A stretch of 64,000 nt of DNA from Siniperca chuatsi (taxonomy: Eukaryota > Chordata > Actinopteri > Centrarchiformes > Sinipercidae): the NCBI RefSeq assembly GCF_020085105.1, contig NC_058051.1, positions 834,001 through 898,000 on the forward strand. The letters are read 5' to 3'. The notes beneath the pieces are model-generated. The model was not told the DNA's origin. It made no database searches and was given only the letters and a program-made list of their open reading frames with translations. Within the stretch, counting starts at the first letter, position 1. Every line of letters starts with the position of its first letter. A program made the position numbers and the translations under genes. Of the stretch, positions 35,049 to 51,034 are shown piece by piece.

Positions 35049-35210
35049 CAGTGCCTGGAAAAAGTTTTCAGACCCTTGATAAAACCTCACTTTGTTACAG
35101 GATAAGAAATAATGCTGTAATATTTCTTTCCAAGTTATGTCTTAATTCAAAATATGACTACTGATGATTTTTTTCTACTTTAAAGATCTGAATACTTTTG
35201 CAATGCACTG
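35049..35210. mobile_element. Tc1/mariner-like MITE, 162 bp
   Basis: The left end CAGTGCCTGGAAAAAGTTTT is followed by CAGACCC. It pairs with the right end, read in reverse as CAGTGCATTGCAAAAGTATT then CAGATC. TA precedes the left end; the right flank is TC rather than TA. CAGTGCCTTGCAAAAGTATTC-type ends are typical of Tc1/mariner elements in fish. There is no transposase. Confidence 0.75.
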
Positions 35211-35244
35211 TCTGTGCATCAGTGTGTAATGCTAATGTTTTGTG

Positions 35245-36087
35245 GGCAACAGCCTGAGGATGGAGAAGGAAGGTTTGGCGACAGGGCTTTCAGTCCACAG
35301 CTCCATCCAAAAGTACCTGAGGGAGGAGAAGCCTGACATTCTGCACATTTTTGATGTGTGGTATCTGGATAAATGTGTGTATTTAATCTATGTATACAGC
35401 ATGTGTTAAAAATTATTATGTTTTTCCGTTTAGTAAATCTTGTAAGGATGCTTTGTGATGTACAGTTATTGTAATGATTTGATACCTTGTCCTAAGCAAT
35501 CTCAAAGAAACTGGTGAGTTTTCTTCTAAACTGTGGGCTTGTACAGACCTTTGAGACAATGATTAAGGCTCACTTAACTGTGAATTTTGTAAATCTTAGG
35601 TACAAAGGTTAGCGAGAAGCTAACTGGTGTCGATGGTAAAGGACACCGTCAAGATGAGCAGCACAGTCCAGACCTCCTCCATCGAGTCCTACCACGGTCC
35701 TGGGTTGAGGTTCTGCCCCCAAAATGTGGTGCACTCATTTCACGGGATGTTGTGCAGGTACGTGTTTGGATGTTTTCAAATCGAAGAAAAGTAGCTGAAA
35801 TGCACATTTCAGTTAGTTTTATTGTATTTTTGCTTCTCCTTGCTGCTCTGCATTACAATGAGAATGCACACAGACCTCCTGCACGCAACCGAAAGGGCAA
35901 CGTCAGGGTGAAGGGGAAGCTTCTGAAGAGGAAGAGGGGAAACTACTCAGCTGACATCTTGAAGACGCTGGAGTATCTCTGCCAGGAGGTGACTGCTGAT
36001 CCCAAGCCAGACAAGGACCTGCTGGCTACTATCCCAGTGCGCCCTCCCCTCAGCTCCAAGTACGAGGACGCATGTATCTTGTTTTAA
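35245..36087 (+). pseudogene. Decayed copy of a fish repeat-family (transposon-like) gene
   Basis: The + strand gives MEKEGLATGLSVHSSIQKYL, REEKPDILHIFDVWY (35259-35370), then FCPQNVVHSFHGMLC (about 35705-35755). After an intron-like gap (GCAG|GTACGT at 35758) come LAALHYNENAHRP and DPKPDKDLLATIPVRPPLSS (35840-36060). These match a multicopy fish protein family with 'REE.P.I.H.FDVWH', 'F....F.Y.GMLCR' and 'LAALH(Y/F)NENA' motifs, often annotated as uncharacterised or P2X7-like. The function is not established to my knowledge. Frameshifts and a missing middle make this copy a pseudogene. The retained intron argues against a processed copy. Confidence 0.6.
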
Positions 36088-36111
36088 AAGGCCACCGCAT
36101 CTGCATTAGAG

Positions 36112-36310
36112 GATAGTGTTGGGTCGCTTTCACACCGCCACCCGGTGTTTGTTCCAGTTGAATCCCATCCTTGTGCTGCCTTGGTGCTGTTGGTTTGGGT
36201 CGGTGAGGGTGCCCTAATTAAACCCTGGTGCACATCAGAGTCTGCTCGAAAGAGGTGATCAGTTCCAGGTGAACTGTGGAGTAGTTCATTTGAAGTGATA
36301 AAGGTAACTG
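36112..36310 (+). repeat. Degenerate fish DNA-transposon-like repeat
   Basis: GGGTCGCTTTCACACCGCCA, CTAATTAAACC, GTGCACATCAGAG and GAAAGAGGTGATC...GTGAACTG follow a known fish repeat with 'TTTCACAC' and 'AAGAGGTGGTCTCGG' phrases. It has no coding capacity. Confidence 0.5.
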
Positions 36311-37560
36311 TACGTTAGTTAGAAAGGGGTTTATGACCTGCTGTACACGGTTGGTATTGCTCATAATGTAGTTATGATATCCATTATTTGCCTCTACCTG
36401 CTCGGTGATCATTTTAAGTTTACGAATAATTGTTAATAAAACATTTCACATGTAAGTAAGTGATGCAAGCACCCACTGTCACCCCTACAATATTGATATC
36501 GAGGTATTCAGTCAAAGACAATACATACAGTCCTGCCTGCAGCTGTTGCACGCAGCCTGCAGGACCCTTGGACTGAGGCACACCCCTTCTAGTCCAGGGT
36601 GGGCCGTCATGCATTGTATCTCTTGCCCCACCTCTGCACACTTGGCCATGACCTAATTCACACAGTGGTAGAGACACGTTGACCAATAACTAGGGAAGCC
36701 TAGGGAAGGCAGGATTCCACCACATGTTATTGGACAAAACAGAAATGTACCTGATCGACTTCCCTACGGCACACATGCTCCCAAGCTTCTGGGGGCTTCT
36801 TAAATGTAGAGAAGTAAAGCGCTGCAACGTGAGAACAGTCTGTAGTGCAAACAACAATAAAATCACAAATGGACTTTCACTGTCAGCGCTCGTGTGACGC
36901 TCGTGATGGTCCTGGGCCCACTGGCCTTGAGCCACGCACGGCTTCTCACAGTGTCACCAAGCACCAGTCGTCTATTTCAGTCGTCTCTTTTGCCTCCTTC
37001 CCTGTCCGGAGATTTGCATAGATGTGGGGGGAAGAGGGGCGACGCCTCCACAGGAAGCAGAACAAGAAAACTGAAGTCCGTCATCAAAGCATGTGACAGC
37101 AGGCACATACTGTAGTCTTTTATTCTCATGTTTTCAGCACGTTGTGCCATTGCACTTTGTGATTATGTTCCATTAAATAGGCTGTTGAAGTTTATGAATA
37201 AGTGTTTGGGCACGCCCGGCCGAGTGGCGCTACCCAGCAAACATTTTGAAGTTGAAAAAAGGCGTCGGGGGGTTGAAATATATACGTCAGGTCGCAATTA
37301 AATTTTAAAAAATGGATTAAAATATTCCTGCAAATGCAGTGGTTAAGTTCAAGTTCCGAAATAGTTTTATTAAAGTTCATAATTATTCTATAAATGTTAC
37401 TTTAACAGGCTTCATAGCCTATATAGGCCCACTGTGGTTAGTGATTTATTTTCATGAATAAAAATGTTTAAAACATCTGTAAGTGCTCTCTCCTGTGCAT
37501 CAAATATATCAAAACACTGTGCAGAATATCACCGCAGGTTACCTTCTGTTATTAAACCTG
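36311..37560. other. Intergenic DNA
   Basis: No exon or certain repeat is seen. Confidence 0.4.
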
Positions 37561-37567
37561 TCAGTTT

Positions 37568-37675
37568 CTTTTTTTAAAGATTTGTTTTTGGGCCTGTTGC
37601 CTATATTGGATAGGTACGGCTGAAGAGAGACAGGAAATGTTGGAGAGAGAGGGATGGACGCCTGATATTAGTCAC
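37568..37675 (-). mobile_element. SINE 3' tail, minus strand
   Basis: On the - strand the sequence has CATCCCTCTCTCTCCAACAT, TTTCCTGTCTCTCTTC and TATCCAATATAGGCAACAGG, followed by an A-rich end. This is the usual tail of teleost tRNA SINEs. The tRNA-like head is missing. Confidence 0.6.
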
Positions 37676-37974
37676 AGCCCTGCAGAAATCTGGCTTCCCG
37701 TTAATATTCCTGCTGATATTGTTATACCTGATACAACAGGTTCATCTGCGACGGGCCTCTCATGTGACCTGCTATTATTTTATAAATGTTAAAATATTTG
37801 TTCAAAGATATAATGACCACTCATGATTATTGATGTTTTTATCAATATGTGCTCATACAATAAACATGTACCTGTATATACTAAACTGCATGTACTGGTC
37901 ACTTTCAAAAACATGTTTGCACACATTACCTGCATCACGTTTCTATCACTTTTATGTCATGGATATGAGAAATA

Positions 37975-38103
37975 CTGTATATCCTTATATATTTAATGCT
38001 GTACATGTCTTCCTTATATCTTTAATACTGTATATGTCCTTATATATTTAATACTGTACATGTCCTTATATATTTAATACTGTACATGTCCTTGTATCTT
38101 TAA
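37975..38103. repeat. 26-bp AT-rich tandem repeat, about 5 copies
   Basis: The unit joins CCTTATATATTTAATACTG and TACATGT. Copies diverge slightly at the ends of the array (TATCTTTAATA variants). Confidence 0.85.
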
Positions 38104-38369
38104 TAAGCAGCTACATACTCTCTTCATCACTATCACTCTTATTTAAATATTATGTGTACCTGCTTCACAGTGGCTGTTCAGTGAGTCTGAACTTGAATCT
38201 GAATTTAAGCAGTTTTCATTCTACAATTTAAAACAAATGTTTCTTAGACTCACTATATTTCTATTTGTACTATTTTTGTACTGGATAAGTAAAAATAAAA
38301 CATAGATAACGAAATAAATATAAAGAAAAATCTGCATTAAAACAATAAAACAAAGCATGTAAAATCAGA

Positions 38370-41632
<3,263 letters not shown>

Positions 41633-44600
41633 CGGCCCCCACCTCCCCAAAACCTCCCCTGTTTTACCCTGACCAGTCAAAGAAGGGACCCCTTTCCTTC
41701 CCAGGTAAGCCCGACTTCCTTTGATAACTTACTAATGTTACTTACCATCTTCCTACCTTTAGGAATGTTCTCTTTAAGGTAGTCGAGTACAACTGAAGAA
41801 CCTGCAGGTTTTTAACCCAACCGACAGCTGATTTCACTGATTTATCCGCCTTTAACCAGAGAGGAGGGGCAGTCAGTGAAGTGAGCTGCTGTAGTGATTA
41901 TTGGGAATTAAAACCTGCAGGACTCACCACCGCTGGCTTAAAGGGAACACTGGCCGTTGGTAACCCGGGGCTGAAAGCAGGTAATCTTCCCGTCAGCTGA
42001 CCCCATTAGCCTTTCTTGTCCCGGCTGGAGCGTCCGTCACTGAACAGCCACAGGTGCTGTGAAGTCACTGGTTGTTGTGGTTTACAACTTTTTCATTTTA
42101 TTACTTCCAGACTTTAAGTGAAATATTCTTTAAAATGGTAAATAATTTAGCATGCGCATTATTAACCAACTCTAGAAATGAACACTGAGAAAAGAAAGAT
42201 TAAATAAAAATAAAATAAATAGCTAAATAACTGTGCTGTGTAAATATGTGCTGTGCGGTGCTGAGAGGATTGTAGCCATAGCGACGGCCCACATTTCCCA
42301 GCATGCACTGCCTAGTGTTTGTAATGTGTCTGTTCAGAACATGGTGGTTTATGTCGGTAGTTTATTTTTAATCTTTGTGCCGGTTTATAGTTTTAACCAG
42401 TGGTGAGGCGGCTGTTACGTTTCACGACCGGTTTAAAGGAAGTTCTCGAGAGCTGCTTCTTCTCTCTCATGTGACGCTGCTCACCACTGTAGCGACACCG
42501 AGATATAAACACAGGCCGATCTTTCTGCCCAATACACTGAAAACCGTTTTATATCGGCTCCTGTCGGATAACGTGCACGCTGATACCGATTATATCTGCG
42601 ACAGGACAATATCGGGCTCTAATGTCAACCACTTTATTAGGAGGTAAGACTGAAAATGATCCCGATCGAAATGTCGCTAATGATGTAGTGTACAACTAGT
42701 ACAAGAGGTAAAAGGTGAAGCAGGAAGGGGGGTCTGTAAACTGTGATGGATGTTACAGCGGACAGTTTCACCGTTCACCTTTGGTTTCCGCTTCCTTGGC
42801 CAACCTGGAGATTTGTTTAGTGACGTCTGAACCACAAGTGGCTGGTAAGACGACGCGTTGGCCTCGTCCCTGCTCTCCAAATAGTTCCTAAGTCTGACTG
42901 CCGCTTCCCACGTCACTGACGAGGAAACAGGATTTACAAGAGTGAAAGTATCTACTGCAGAGCGCCGACGTCAGGACACAAAAGTGAGCTATTGATGCGG
43001 TTAACAAGATGACTGACGTTAAAAGAGTTCAGCAGTCACGCTGCCGGACAAAGATGCATCCTGCTGAACGCGAATTAACAAATACAAAAGTGGAGTTAAG
43101 TAACAGCAGGTGTGTCGATGGCCCCGGGGGATGGACAGGGCGAGGTGTGTAAGCAGGAGAGAGCACGACTTTGAGATTGGCTCTGGGAACCAATCAGGGT
43201 GCAGCCTTGGCCTGAGGGCAAACAGCCCGGCTTTAAAAACAGAGAGACAGTCAGGGTGTGTGTGTGAGAGACACTGGGAGAGTCCAGCAGAAGACAATGA
43301 GTTATTGGCAGAGATGCGTGAACAGTGAAGCATCTTTAACCTGACGTGTACAGCACACGAGGTTTATCTGGGTCGTATTCACACCTTGAAGTGAATCACA
43401 TCTCTTATGCAAACACTGAATTTCCATCAAAGCACCGACAGTTGCACAAGTCACTTCCTCCTGTGATATTTATGTCCTTTTCACTGACAGCGAACACGCA
43501 GTCTGGCTTATTTCCCATCAGAGAACAACCCACTTTTGAGAAGTGCATCACTACCTGCCGCTCGCTTACTCACTGATTTGCATGTTTCCTTGCAGGATTG
43601 TCACAATGAGGTGACAGGATGCATTCACGTGCACTGCCGCTTCATTCTTGCCACTGTTGGATTGTGAGCGGTGACCGCTCTGCGTTGTTGCTGTTTCTTT
43701 TTTTCTAGAATGAAGGAAATAGCGATGACTGTATCACGTCTGTGTTTGCATGACATTTACTCATTTTCAGCCACAAAGGCTCAAACCGCCCCCCGAAATG
43801 CAAACGACACAGCGGTATTATTATTTTTCAGCCGTAAGAACGTGACGTGTTAGCACTTCACAGATTCCCGTTTGACTGCACAGAAGAGTTGTGTCCTTCA
43901 ACATATATTGCTTCTTACCTATTCTTTAATTACTCACTGCTTATGCTTAATCTGACTGTGAGCATAATCACAGTGTGGCGTTTACATTATCTGTCTTAAT
44001 CACATTATGATTAGATTATTGGTGAGTATTTTTCTCATAGCCAGCTATAGGCCACATGCTATTAGCTATCAGCCATTAGTGATATCAATACCACAACGTT
44101 ACATCACATATACCTACAGTAGGTTGTTCATATTGCCAAACCACAGAACGCAGTCTTGTATCTTCCACCCTTCATTTATCGGTGATGCAGAATCTTTTCA
44201 GTGCAGAGCTTTTGAAATGCTCCAACAGAAAGTCGCCTGACACTTTTTGTGGGAAAAATGACCTTAACTTTTACTGTAACACAGCCTCAGCCACTTCACT
44301 GCTTTCTAAAGAGGGACGTGTTTCGGATATCGGAGAAGAAAGCTCCCTCCCCCCAAAACAAACGTGCACGCTCAGCGGGGGATGACTCTTTCTGCTGCAG
44401 TGACAGTGCAGGAAGAGTGTCCCTGTAAGATGTCAACTGTCTCAGTCTGCTATTTGGAGCGGAAGCTCCTTGTAGCATCAGTCAGCCGCCGAGTGGATGT
44501 TCACTGACCCGAACCGTCCGTCCTGCGACCCTTCTCTGTTAAGCCCTTGTTGTTAGCCCCCCGCCCAGAGACCCGGCCCCCTCGCCACTGTGACGTAACG

Positions 44601-44835
44601 TGATGCGTGATAGTCCACTGCTGCAGATTGGCCTCGTTCTCTCGTGGAACGATGGGACAGCATGTTACGCAACGGGGGGGGGGGGAGCTGGTTAACTGAA
44701 GGGACAGCTGACGACAGCACAGTGACGAAGCTCGATCACTGATGAGATTTAACACAGACACCGGTCTGACGGGACAAAATATGGGGCCGATGTGGTCTCC
44801 TCTCATGGTCCAGTCAGTGTGCGGATGTTTCAGAT
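41633..44835. other. stk35 3' flank: 72-base UTR piece, then probable 3' UTR intron
   Basis: CCCAG|GTAAGC at 41704/41705 is a strong donor 72 bases after the stop. No AATAAA lies close downstream, so splicing to a distal UTR exon is likely. A ZNF143-like TTTCCCAGCATGCACTGC lies at 42294-42311. About 42485-42625, with repeated TATCGG-type phrases ending in ATCGGGCTCTAATG, is a degenerate fish repeat. Poly(G) runs from about 44675 to 44686. Confidence 0.5.
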
Positions 44836-45000
44836 TGATTATTTCCACTATCGATTAATGCACCAACTATTTTTTTTCTCCTAATTGGTCGATCACTTAA
44901 TCTGTAAAATGCCAAAAGATAATCCCTCAGCGATGTCTTTAGCGCGCTGGTTCAGTCTGACCGACATTTCAAACTGCGGTGAAACGGAGAGAAGCCACGT
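44836..45000 (+). repeat. Degenerate 'ATCGATTAAT' fish repeat, copy 1
   Basis: CCACTATCGATTAATGCACC, AATTGGTCGATCACTTAATC and TAAAATGCCAAAAGATAATC match the copy at 45318-45600 and a widespread teleost family. Confidence 0.5.
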
Positions 45001-45317
45001 TTGAACCACCTTCTGATTGAGATTTGACTTGATAAACGGCTGTAACGATCAACACTGCCTTCAAATAAGTTCCTCACGTCTCATTTCAACTAAAATTGTG
45101 CGCACAATAATGCACCAGTTGCAGGTATCCATGTGGTTTATTGTTAATGGAATTATTGGACTTGAGGGCTATAACAGTGCAATAATATTGATGATAATGA
45201 TAAAAGATTTGTTATAAATTTTTTATCAATATAAATAAATGTAAACAGATAAATGTTTTTGATTCCCCAGATTTGCTTTTTACAGAATTGTGACCGAGTT
45301 ATGTTATGTCATAGTGT

Positions 45318-45600
45318 TAGGGCTGCGACCAACGATTACGTTCACCATTGACTTAACTCCCTGTCAGTTTCCCGATTCATCGATATGTTGTTTTATCTGT
45401 AAGTTGTCAGAAAATATCTAAAAATGCCAGGACTCACATGTGACGTCTTCAGATATCTTATTTAGTCTGACAAACGCCATACAAACATATTCAATTTACT
45501 GTCACAAGAAAAGCAACAAATCCTCAAACTGTGGAGAAAGTTTCATGGCATTTTTTCTTGGAAAATGTCTCAAACAATTAATCGATAATAGACAGATTGT
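45318..45600 (+). repeat. Degenerate 'ATCGATTAAT' fish repeat, copy 2
   Basis: The block runs TAGGGCTGCGACCAACGATT, TTGTCAGAAAATATC, TGACGTCTTCAGATATCTTA, TCAATTTACTGTCAC and CAAACAATTAATCGATAATA, the full order of the family. It has no coding capacity. A further fragment lies near 47850-47900. Confidence 0.65.
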
Positions 45601-48305
45601 TTCTGCAGTTTGCTGATACTCATCGGCCGGCAGGCAGACCGATACTGAATCGCACTGACCGATGTACGGGAATATGTAGGACGTCCAGAGCTAAAAGACG
45701 CTTTCTTCCATTGTTTGCTATCAGCTACATTAAGCCCGATCAGTCCCGTGTTTACTTCACCCTGCTGCGCTCCGCCTTCACCGGCTGTCAGGAGTCATGA
45801 CACGCGACTGTCCACAACTGCTGGTGATGGTTAACAAAAGGAAGGCACGTCTTTAAGAAGTTCCCATGCACCTAAAATGGAACAATTTCTGGAAACTGAA
45901 AAACAGCCAGTGTACTTTTTGCAGTCCCCGTGTTTGATGAAGTCGTGCTAACAATAATCTACGTCTCTTCTACGTGGAGGCGTGCTCTCAGTCTGTGCGG
46001 AGCTGTCAGTTACAAAGAATGAAGACGCTGGGATCAAAGCTAGTTGTGTTTCAGTGCGAGCCTCTTCACTAGTCAAATACTTGTTCTCTTAAATTGACTG
46101 GCCTTAGTCACAGTGCTGCTGTTTCATGAAAGAAAATAAACATGTCATTTGGACAAATACTGAATATTTAATAACGACCTGGGTCAGGAGGCGTGGGAAA
46201 TCCTTATAAAATGTGTAATGTCAGCATCATGTCAGCCGTGTGTATCTCTGTGCCCATCTATCTCGCCCATCCTCCCTGTCCGCCCCCCCGCCGCCCCCCC
46301 CCCCCTCCTCTGCTGGACAATGGGAGAGAGTGCTGCTCCTGGTTCGGGGCTTATGGCGGCTTGTGTCTGGAACATTTTGTCCTCTCGCTGCCTGCCAGCC
46401 ATGTGCCGCCTCTGTCTAAACCAGGCCAGCGCTGTAAGCCCCGGCCCTCCCCACGTGTGCAGTCTTTACTTTGAGAATCCTTTTCGAGTTCACTGACAGC
46501 ATGAACAGGCTTTTTACAAGTTGAGGCATTTTCAGGGTGTTGTCCTCGCACTGCACACATGAATGCCTCCACGTACTGTAATAAACACACTGATGCCTTC
46601 AAGCAGGGTCGATCTTTTCCTCTTTGCATGTGTCTTCCATCTGAAAACGCCAAAGCAGCTAACATTTTAAACAAAGACAGTGCTGATGTTGCTCCTGGAA
46701 AGGAAATAAAGTTGTTTGGACAGCGGTTTGAAGGCAGGGTACGGTATGTTCTGTATCGGCTCACTCAGTGGGGGGTATTATGTAGGGTCTGTGAAACGCC
46801 ACCTTTTATGAGATGTTGGGAGTGGGTGTGATGAGCGCATTGGCGTTCTTATGCAACCTGCTTGTAAAAGTGAGCATTCAGTGCTGCAGAAGGCTGTAAA
46901 TATTTCCTCAGGGCCCTCAGGGTTCAGAGCCTGAACTGCCAAAACAAGTTCCTGTACAGATGATTCTGGTGAAGCTCCTCTTTGTGTTCTCGTGTTTATT
47001 CAATAGTAGAAAATCGGGGAGTAAGGGAGAAGAAAAGACTGAGATAGAAAAGCTCAAGCCAGTTCAGGAATCTGACCACTTCCTTTTTATTTTTATGACA
47101 TTTTGTCCATAAAAATCTACGAGTTGCGACGCAGCGTCAGCGCCCTGTACAGTCCAGGAAACCCTGCGATCCCACAGTGCTCTGGAATAACACGGATCCA
47201 CATCTTTTCCACTCCGCTGTCCCCATTCATGGTGACTGTGCTGGATCTAATGGGCTGTAAGCTCTTTACGCCGTGTTAATCGCCTCACAGCTCGCTGCAG
47301 GTGCTGTGCGTGGTGATGTTCTGGCCTCTGGGTTCTCGTCGGCGCTTCTGTGGTTCCTCCGTTGTGTTGTCCGCTCATATTGTCTGAACGGTCCGAACGA
47401 AGCTGACGGGCTGCATTTCGACCTGTAAATAATAGATGAACAGAGGCGTGCTCAGCATCTGTCGCAGACCGTACACATCGGTCTCCTCTCGCTGATCATA
47501 TTTTGATTTGCCGTGTCACCGCTGTTACTGAGCGTGCGCTCTGCCCGGGACAATGACAACACGAGAACTTCAAGATGGCGGGATGACCTGAGGGATGCGG
47601 ATGGTGGAGCAAGCAAACAAACAAACAAACCTGTAACCAGCGCGGGGCTTGACAAATATTTGTCCTTGTTGTCTTTGAAACTCTCCAGACACTCTGCAGA
47701 TGTTGTTCAGGAACAGATTTCCGTCTCATTTGTCAAATCTCTCTGTTATCGAGACTTTAGAGACAGACAGTATTCAGAATGTGGCTCCGAGATCTCTAAC
47801 AGAAGAGTTTCTGTCGAGTGCGTGCGTGCCCTCCCTCATATAGACCCGAAGCAATGAGTTCATTAATTGATTAGTTGATCAGACAGAAAGTTAATGAACA
47901 AGTGATTTATCAGCGAAGGGGCTTGCAGCTTTTCTCTGTTGTTGGAAGTGCTTTGTCAGTTTTGCATCAAGAGGAGCTCGGAGGCACACACCTAAACTTA
48001 CATAATGAACAGCGAATGCCAGCCAACTGGAATGTGTTGCTCTGCATGCAGCACGGCCACAAAACCACCCCGAGCTCGTAAAACACCAACGCCCCCTCTC
48101 CAACTGGTTATCACAGAGAGCTGCCACAGTGTCCTGGGCTCACAAGAAACCAGCCCCCACCACTTCCCTAAAGATACCGGTCTCTGCCGGTTTTTAACGA
48201 GGGAGTCTGCTTGTGGGTTATGCAACAACAAATGGCTGGCAGGGCGGCTGAGGAGGCAGCAGGCCTCAGTTAGTCCTCAGTCTGCTGGTTTCCACCATAA
48301 GTATC
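45601..48305. other. Probable stk35 3' UTR intron / intergenic
   Basis: A C-rich run at about 46280-46308 could form an i-motif or G-quadruplex. Short GATAC...ATCGG phrases at 45615-45665 belong to the TATCGG-type repeat. No exon is recognised. Confidence 0.4.
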
Positions 48306-48307
48306 TC

Positions 48308-48393
48308 ACACACACACACACACACACATACACACATACATACATACATACATACATACATACATACATACACATATATATATATATATACAC
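48308..48393. repeat. Compound (CA)n(CATA)n(TA)n microsatellite
   Basis: CA units pass into CATA units and then a TA run. Confidence 0.93.
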
Positions 48394-48529
48394 AAATAAT
48401 ATGCAAATAACTCTTCTATAAATATGCTAAATGTACCTTTGGCTCAGTGGGATGTTAATGTAAGTCTGGCTAGTAATGTACTTGTTGACTGCTGTGAAGA
48501 GGAACTAGTCGTTGCCCTCTGCTCTGCAG

Positions 48530-48685
48530 GGAGGTCAGAGGTCAGGGGCCCCTACAGAACAGCTCCAGCGGACCTGACAGAGATTCAGTGTCTTGTTGTA
48601 GGACACGTCAAGAGGTTGGGGGCTTGAATCCTTGAATCCATGTCCCCCAGTTGAATTACCTTCTGTCCAGTCACCTGGTCTCCCA
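48530..48685 (+). repeat. Fragment of a fish retroelement-associated repeat
   Basis: ATTCAGTGTCTTGTTGTAGG, ACACGTCAAGAGGTTGGGGG and CTTGAATCC follow the 'AGTGTCTTGCTCAAGGACAC...' phrase found near the 3' ends of many teleost elements. Confidence 0.45.
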
Positions 48686-49699
48686 GCTGCTCTGCAGCTG
48701 AACAGCAGAACGCAAAAGACCACACCCAGCTGGTGCGACCATCGGACTGACAGCGCCCTTCCCTTCTGACTTTATCTGCGTTGAACCAAATCCCACAGTG
48801 TCTGAAAGTGTGCACCGAGCTGCGTTTATTAGTCTTCGCACCTTTTCCCTCCTCACGCTTCTTGGCTGGTCACTCTGCCTTCGAGTGCGGCGAGAAACAC
48901 GTTTACATTTCGATGTCTGTAGACGACACGTCGTATGGACTAGCAAGTTTGAAGCACACTGGGCCCATTATGTGTCTCCGTGTCTGTGGAGGCAAAATGT
49001 GAATCCTCAGCTGCCCGAACAGTGACGCTCAGAAACCTCAATCAGAGCAGACGGGTACAGGCTGTCTGCTCTGGGCTGCTCTAGTTATAATCAGTACAGC
49101 CGTTTATTAAAGACGTATGTACTTTGTTACAAATTCTGTTCAATTATCGACTTCCAGTGAACACAACCAGCTAAACTCGAACTGTTTCAGACCTTTGCCT
49201 CTCTGTAATCTCTGTCTGTATCATCTGTTCTCTCCAGGATCCTTGCAGGGGAAATTATTAGGAGATTAAAACAAAGCGTTAGAGCGAGTTTTCACGCCTG
49301 ACTGTGTGTTGGTCTGTGTCTGTGGCTGACGGGCCAGGAGGACTGAGGCCTTGCATTCATCTGTACGACATGTTTCAGGTTGGCTTGGTGCGTGCTTGGA
49401 TGTCCCAAACCAGCTGAGTCAGTCTGAAGCGCAGTCAGAGTAAAATGCGTCATGTAAACACCTCAAGCAGAAGAAACCAACTGGTTTATTCTGAGATAAA
49501 TGCCGGTCTGTGTAAAACGGCTGCTGTAAACAGTCGGTTCAACAGATTAAAGCTGGTCATGCAAACGCTCCATCAGAATACTTTGCTTTACTGTTTGTGT
49601 GCGTGCTCAGCCACATGTTTCTCCTGTTTAATACCAGCTTTTGCTTTAATAGAAAGCACAGCAGCAAACCCATGATTCTTCCAAAGGAAGCAGCGCTTC
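48686..49699. other. Unassigned DNA
   Basis: No gene or clear repeat is seen. Confidence 0.35.
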
Positions 49700-50470
49700 A
49701 TCTTTGTCGGAGCTTTGCAGCTCGCGGCCTGTGCAGTCCGCGGGCGGAGTGTGCAGAGTTACGTAACTTCCCCGCGGTGGGGAGCGCGCTCAGGTGTGGG
49801 AGGCGTGCTCGTTAAACGTGTGCCTCGGGTCAGAGTTCGGCGAGTTCACACACAGCTCCCTCCGAGAGGACGCGGAGGCACAGCGGGGCGTCCGAGCAGA
49901 CGCCTCCGAGCTCACCAGCCGCTCTTTTCAGCAGCAACACTGACTTTTTAAAGTCTGAAGGTAAACCAAAGGAAAACTGGGTTCAGGTCAGAAATGAAAT
50001 CCTTCTGCTTGTCCAAAACTCTGAGATGAACAAAGGAGATTAAATCGGCGACCGGCGGCCTCTGTCCTCCCCCGGACCAGAAAACAGCCTGGCTCTTAGC
50101 CTGTCAGGGTACTTTACAGCTCTGATACCTGGCAGGAGGCTCGGAGGCGACGAATCCCGCGGACTGAACTCTGTTTTCGTAGCCGATATCTGAATGAATG
50201 AATTTTCTTTTTCCAGTAGCACCATGTTGTGAACAGCATACTGTATTTTACTGTAAATATAATAATCCTCCTCAGCAGTGACATAAGCACTTTCCACGTC
50301 TCCATTCAGCACAGTCACCAGCAGGCGGGCTGAACTGACCCACTTGTGTTCACACCGTGTGCTGTGAGGTTACGCAACTTCTGACAGGGGGAACAAAGCG
50401 CCGCGAGGCCGGGCCGTGGCGTGTCAGCCGCTGGGCTATTATTAGAGCCCCGCGCTGAGCCAAACCTGGA
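49700..50470. promoter_or_regulatory. CpG-rich block with D-box-like motifs
   Basis: CpG density is clearly above its surroundings at about 49730-49920 and 50395-50470. A palindromic GTTACGTAAC lies at 49758-49767 and GTTACGCAAC at 50369-50378, both fitting PAR-bZIP/NFIL3 sites. A donor-like CTGAAG|GTAAAC near 49961 suggests a possible untranslated exon. It lies inside the presumed stk35 3' UTR intron, so it may be an internal promoter or enhancer. The 92-codon frame 50318-50040 (-) is unassigned. Confidence 0.35.
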
Positions 50471-51034
50471 CGCAGACGGGCAGGAGGCACACTCAGGCGT
50501 CAGCTGGTAGAAGCAGTTCAGATTTACACTGTGACACAGACTCCATCACTGTCAGCCAGTCAACAGTGATGGAGGCGTCAAGGCCTGAGGTGGCGTCGCA
50601 TGAAATACATCTCATGTGATGCACGTAGCACAGAAGAATAGTATTATATGTACTGTACTTAAGAAGCTATTATCTGTTAGCGCTGTCACTACTAACTAAC
50701 ACGGATTCATCTGAACGTGACCTCTGCTGCCTCACCGCAGTGACAATCTAATATCAGCCTCTGTTGTTCTGCCTGTGGCGAAGAATCGCACACGCTTCCA
50801 CACATGAATTCTCAGGTGGTTGCGTGTCATATATGTCCACCGTAGGCGTGTTCAGATGTGTACTAACTAACATGTATAGTCAGCCTTATCATCCACCCAG
50901 TGTTTGACATGCCGCAGCCCTCAAACAGTGTTCTCAGGACTGCAGGAGTGATGGTCACAGCTCTGAAAATAAAACTGTAGTTTTCTCTTGTCGTTGCTCG
51001 GCGCTGACCTGTTTTAAACTTTGTGTCTCCGCAG

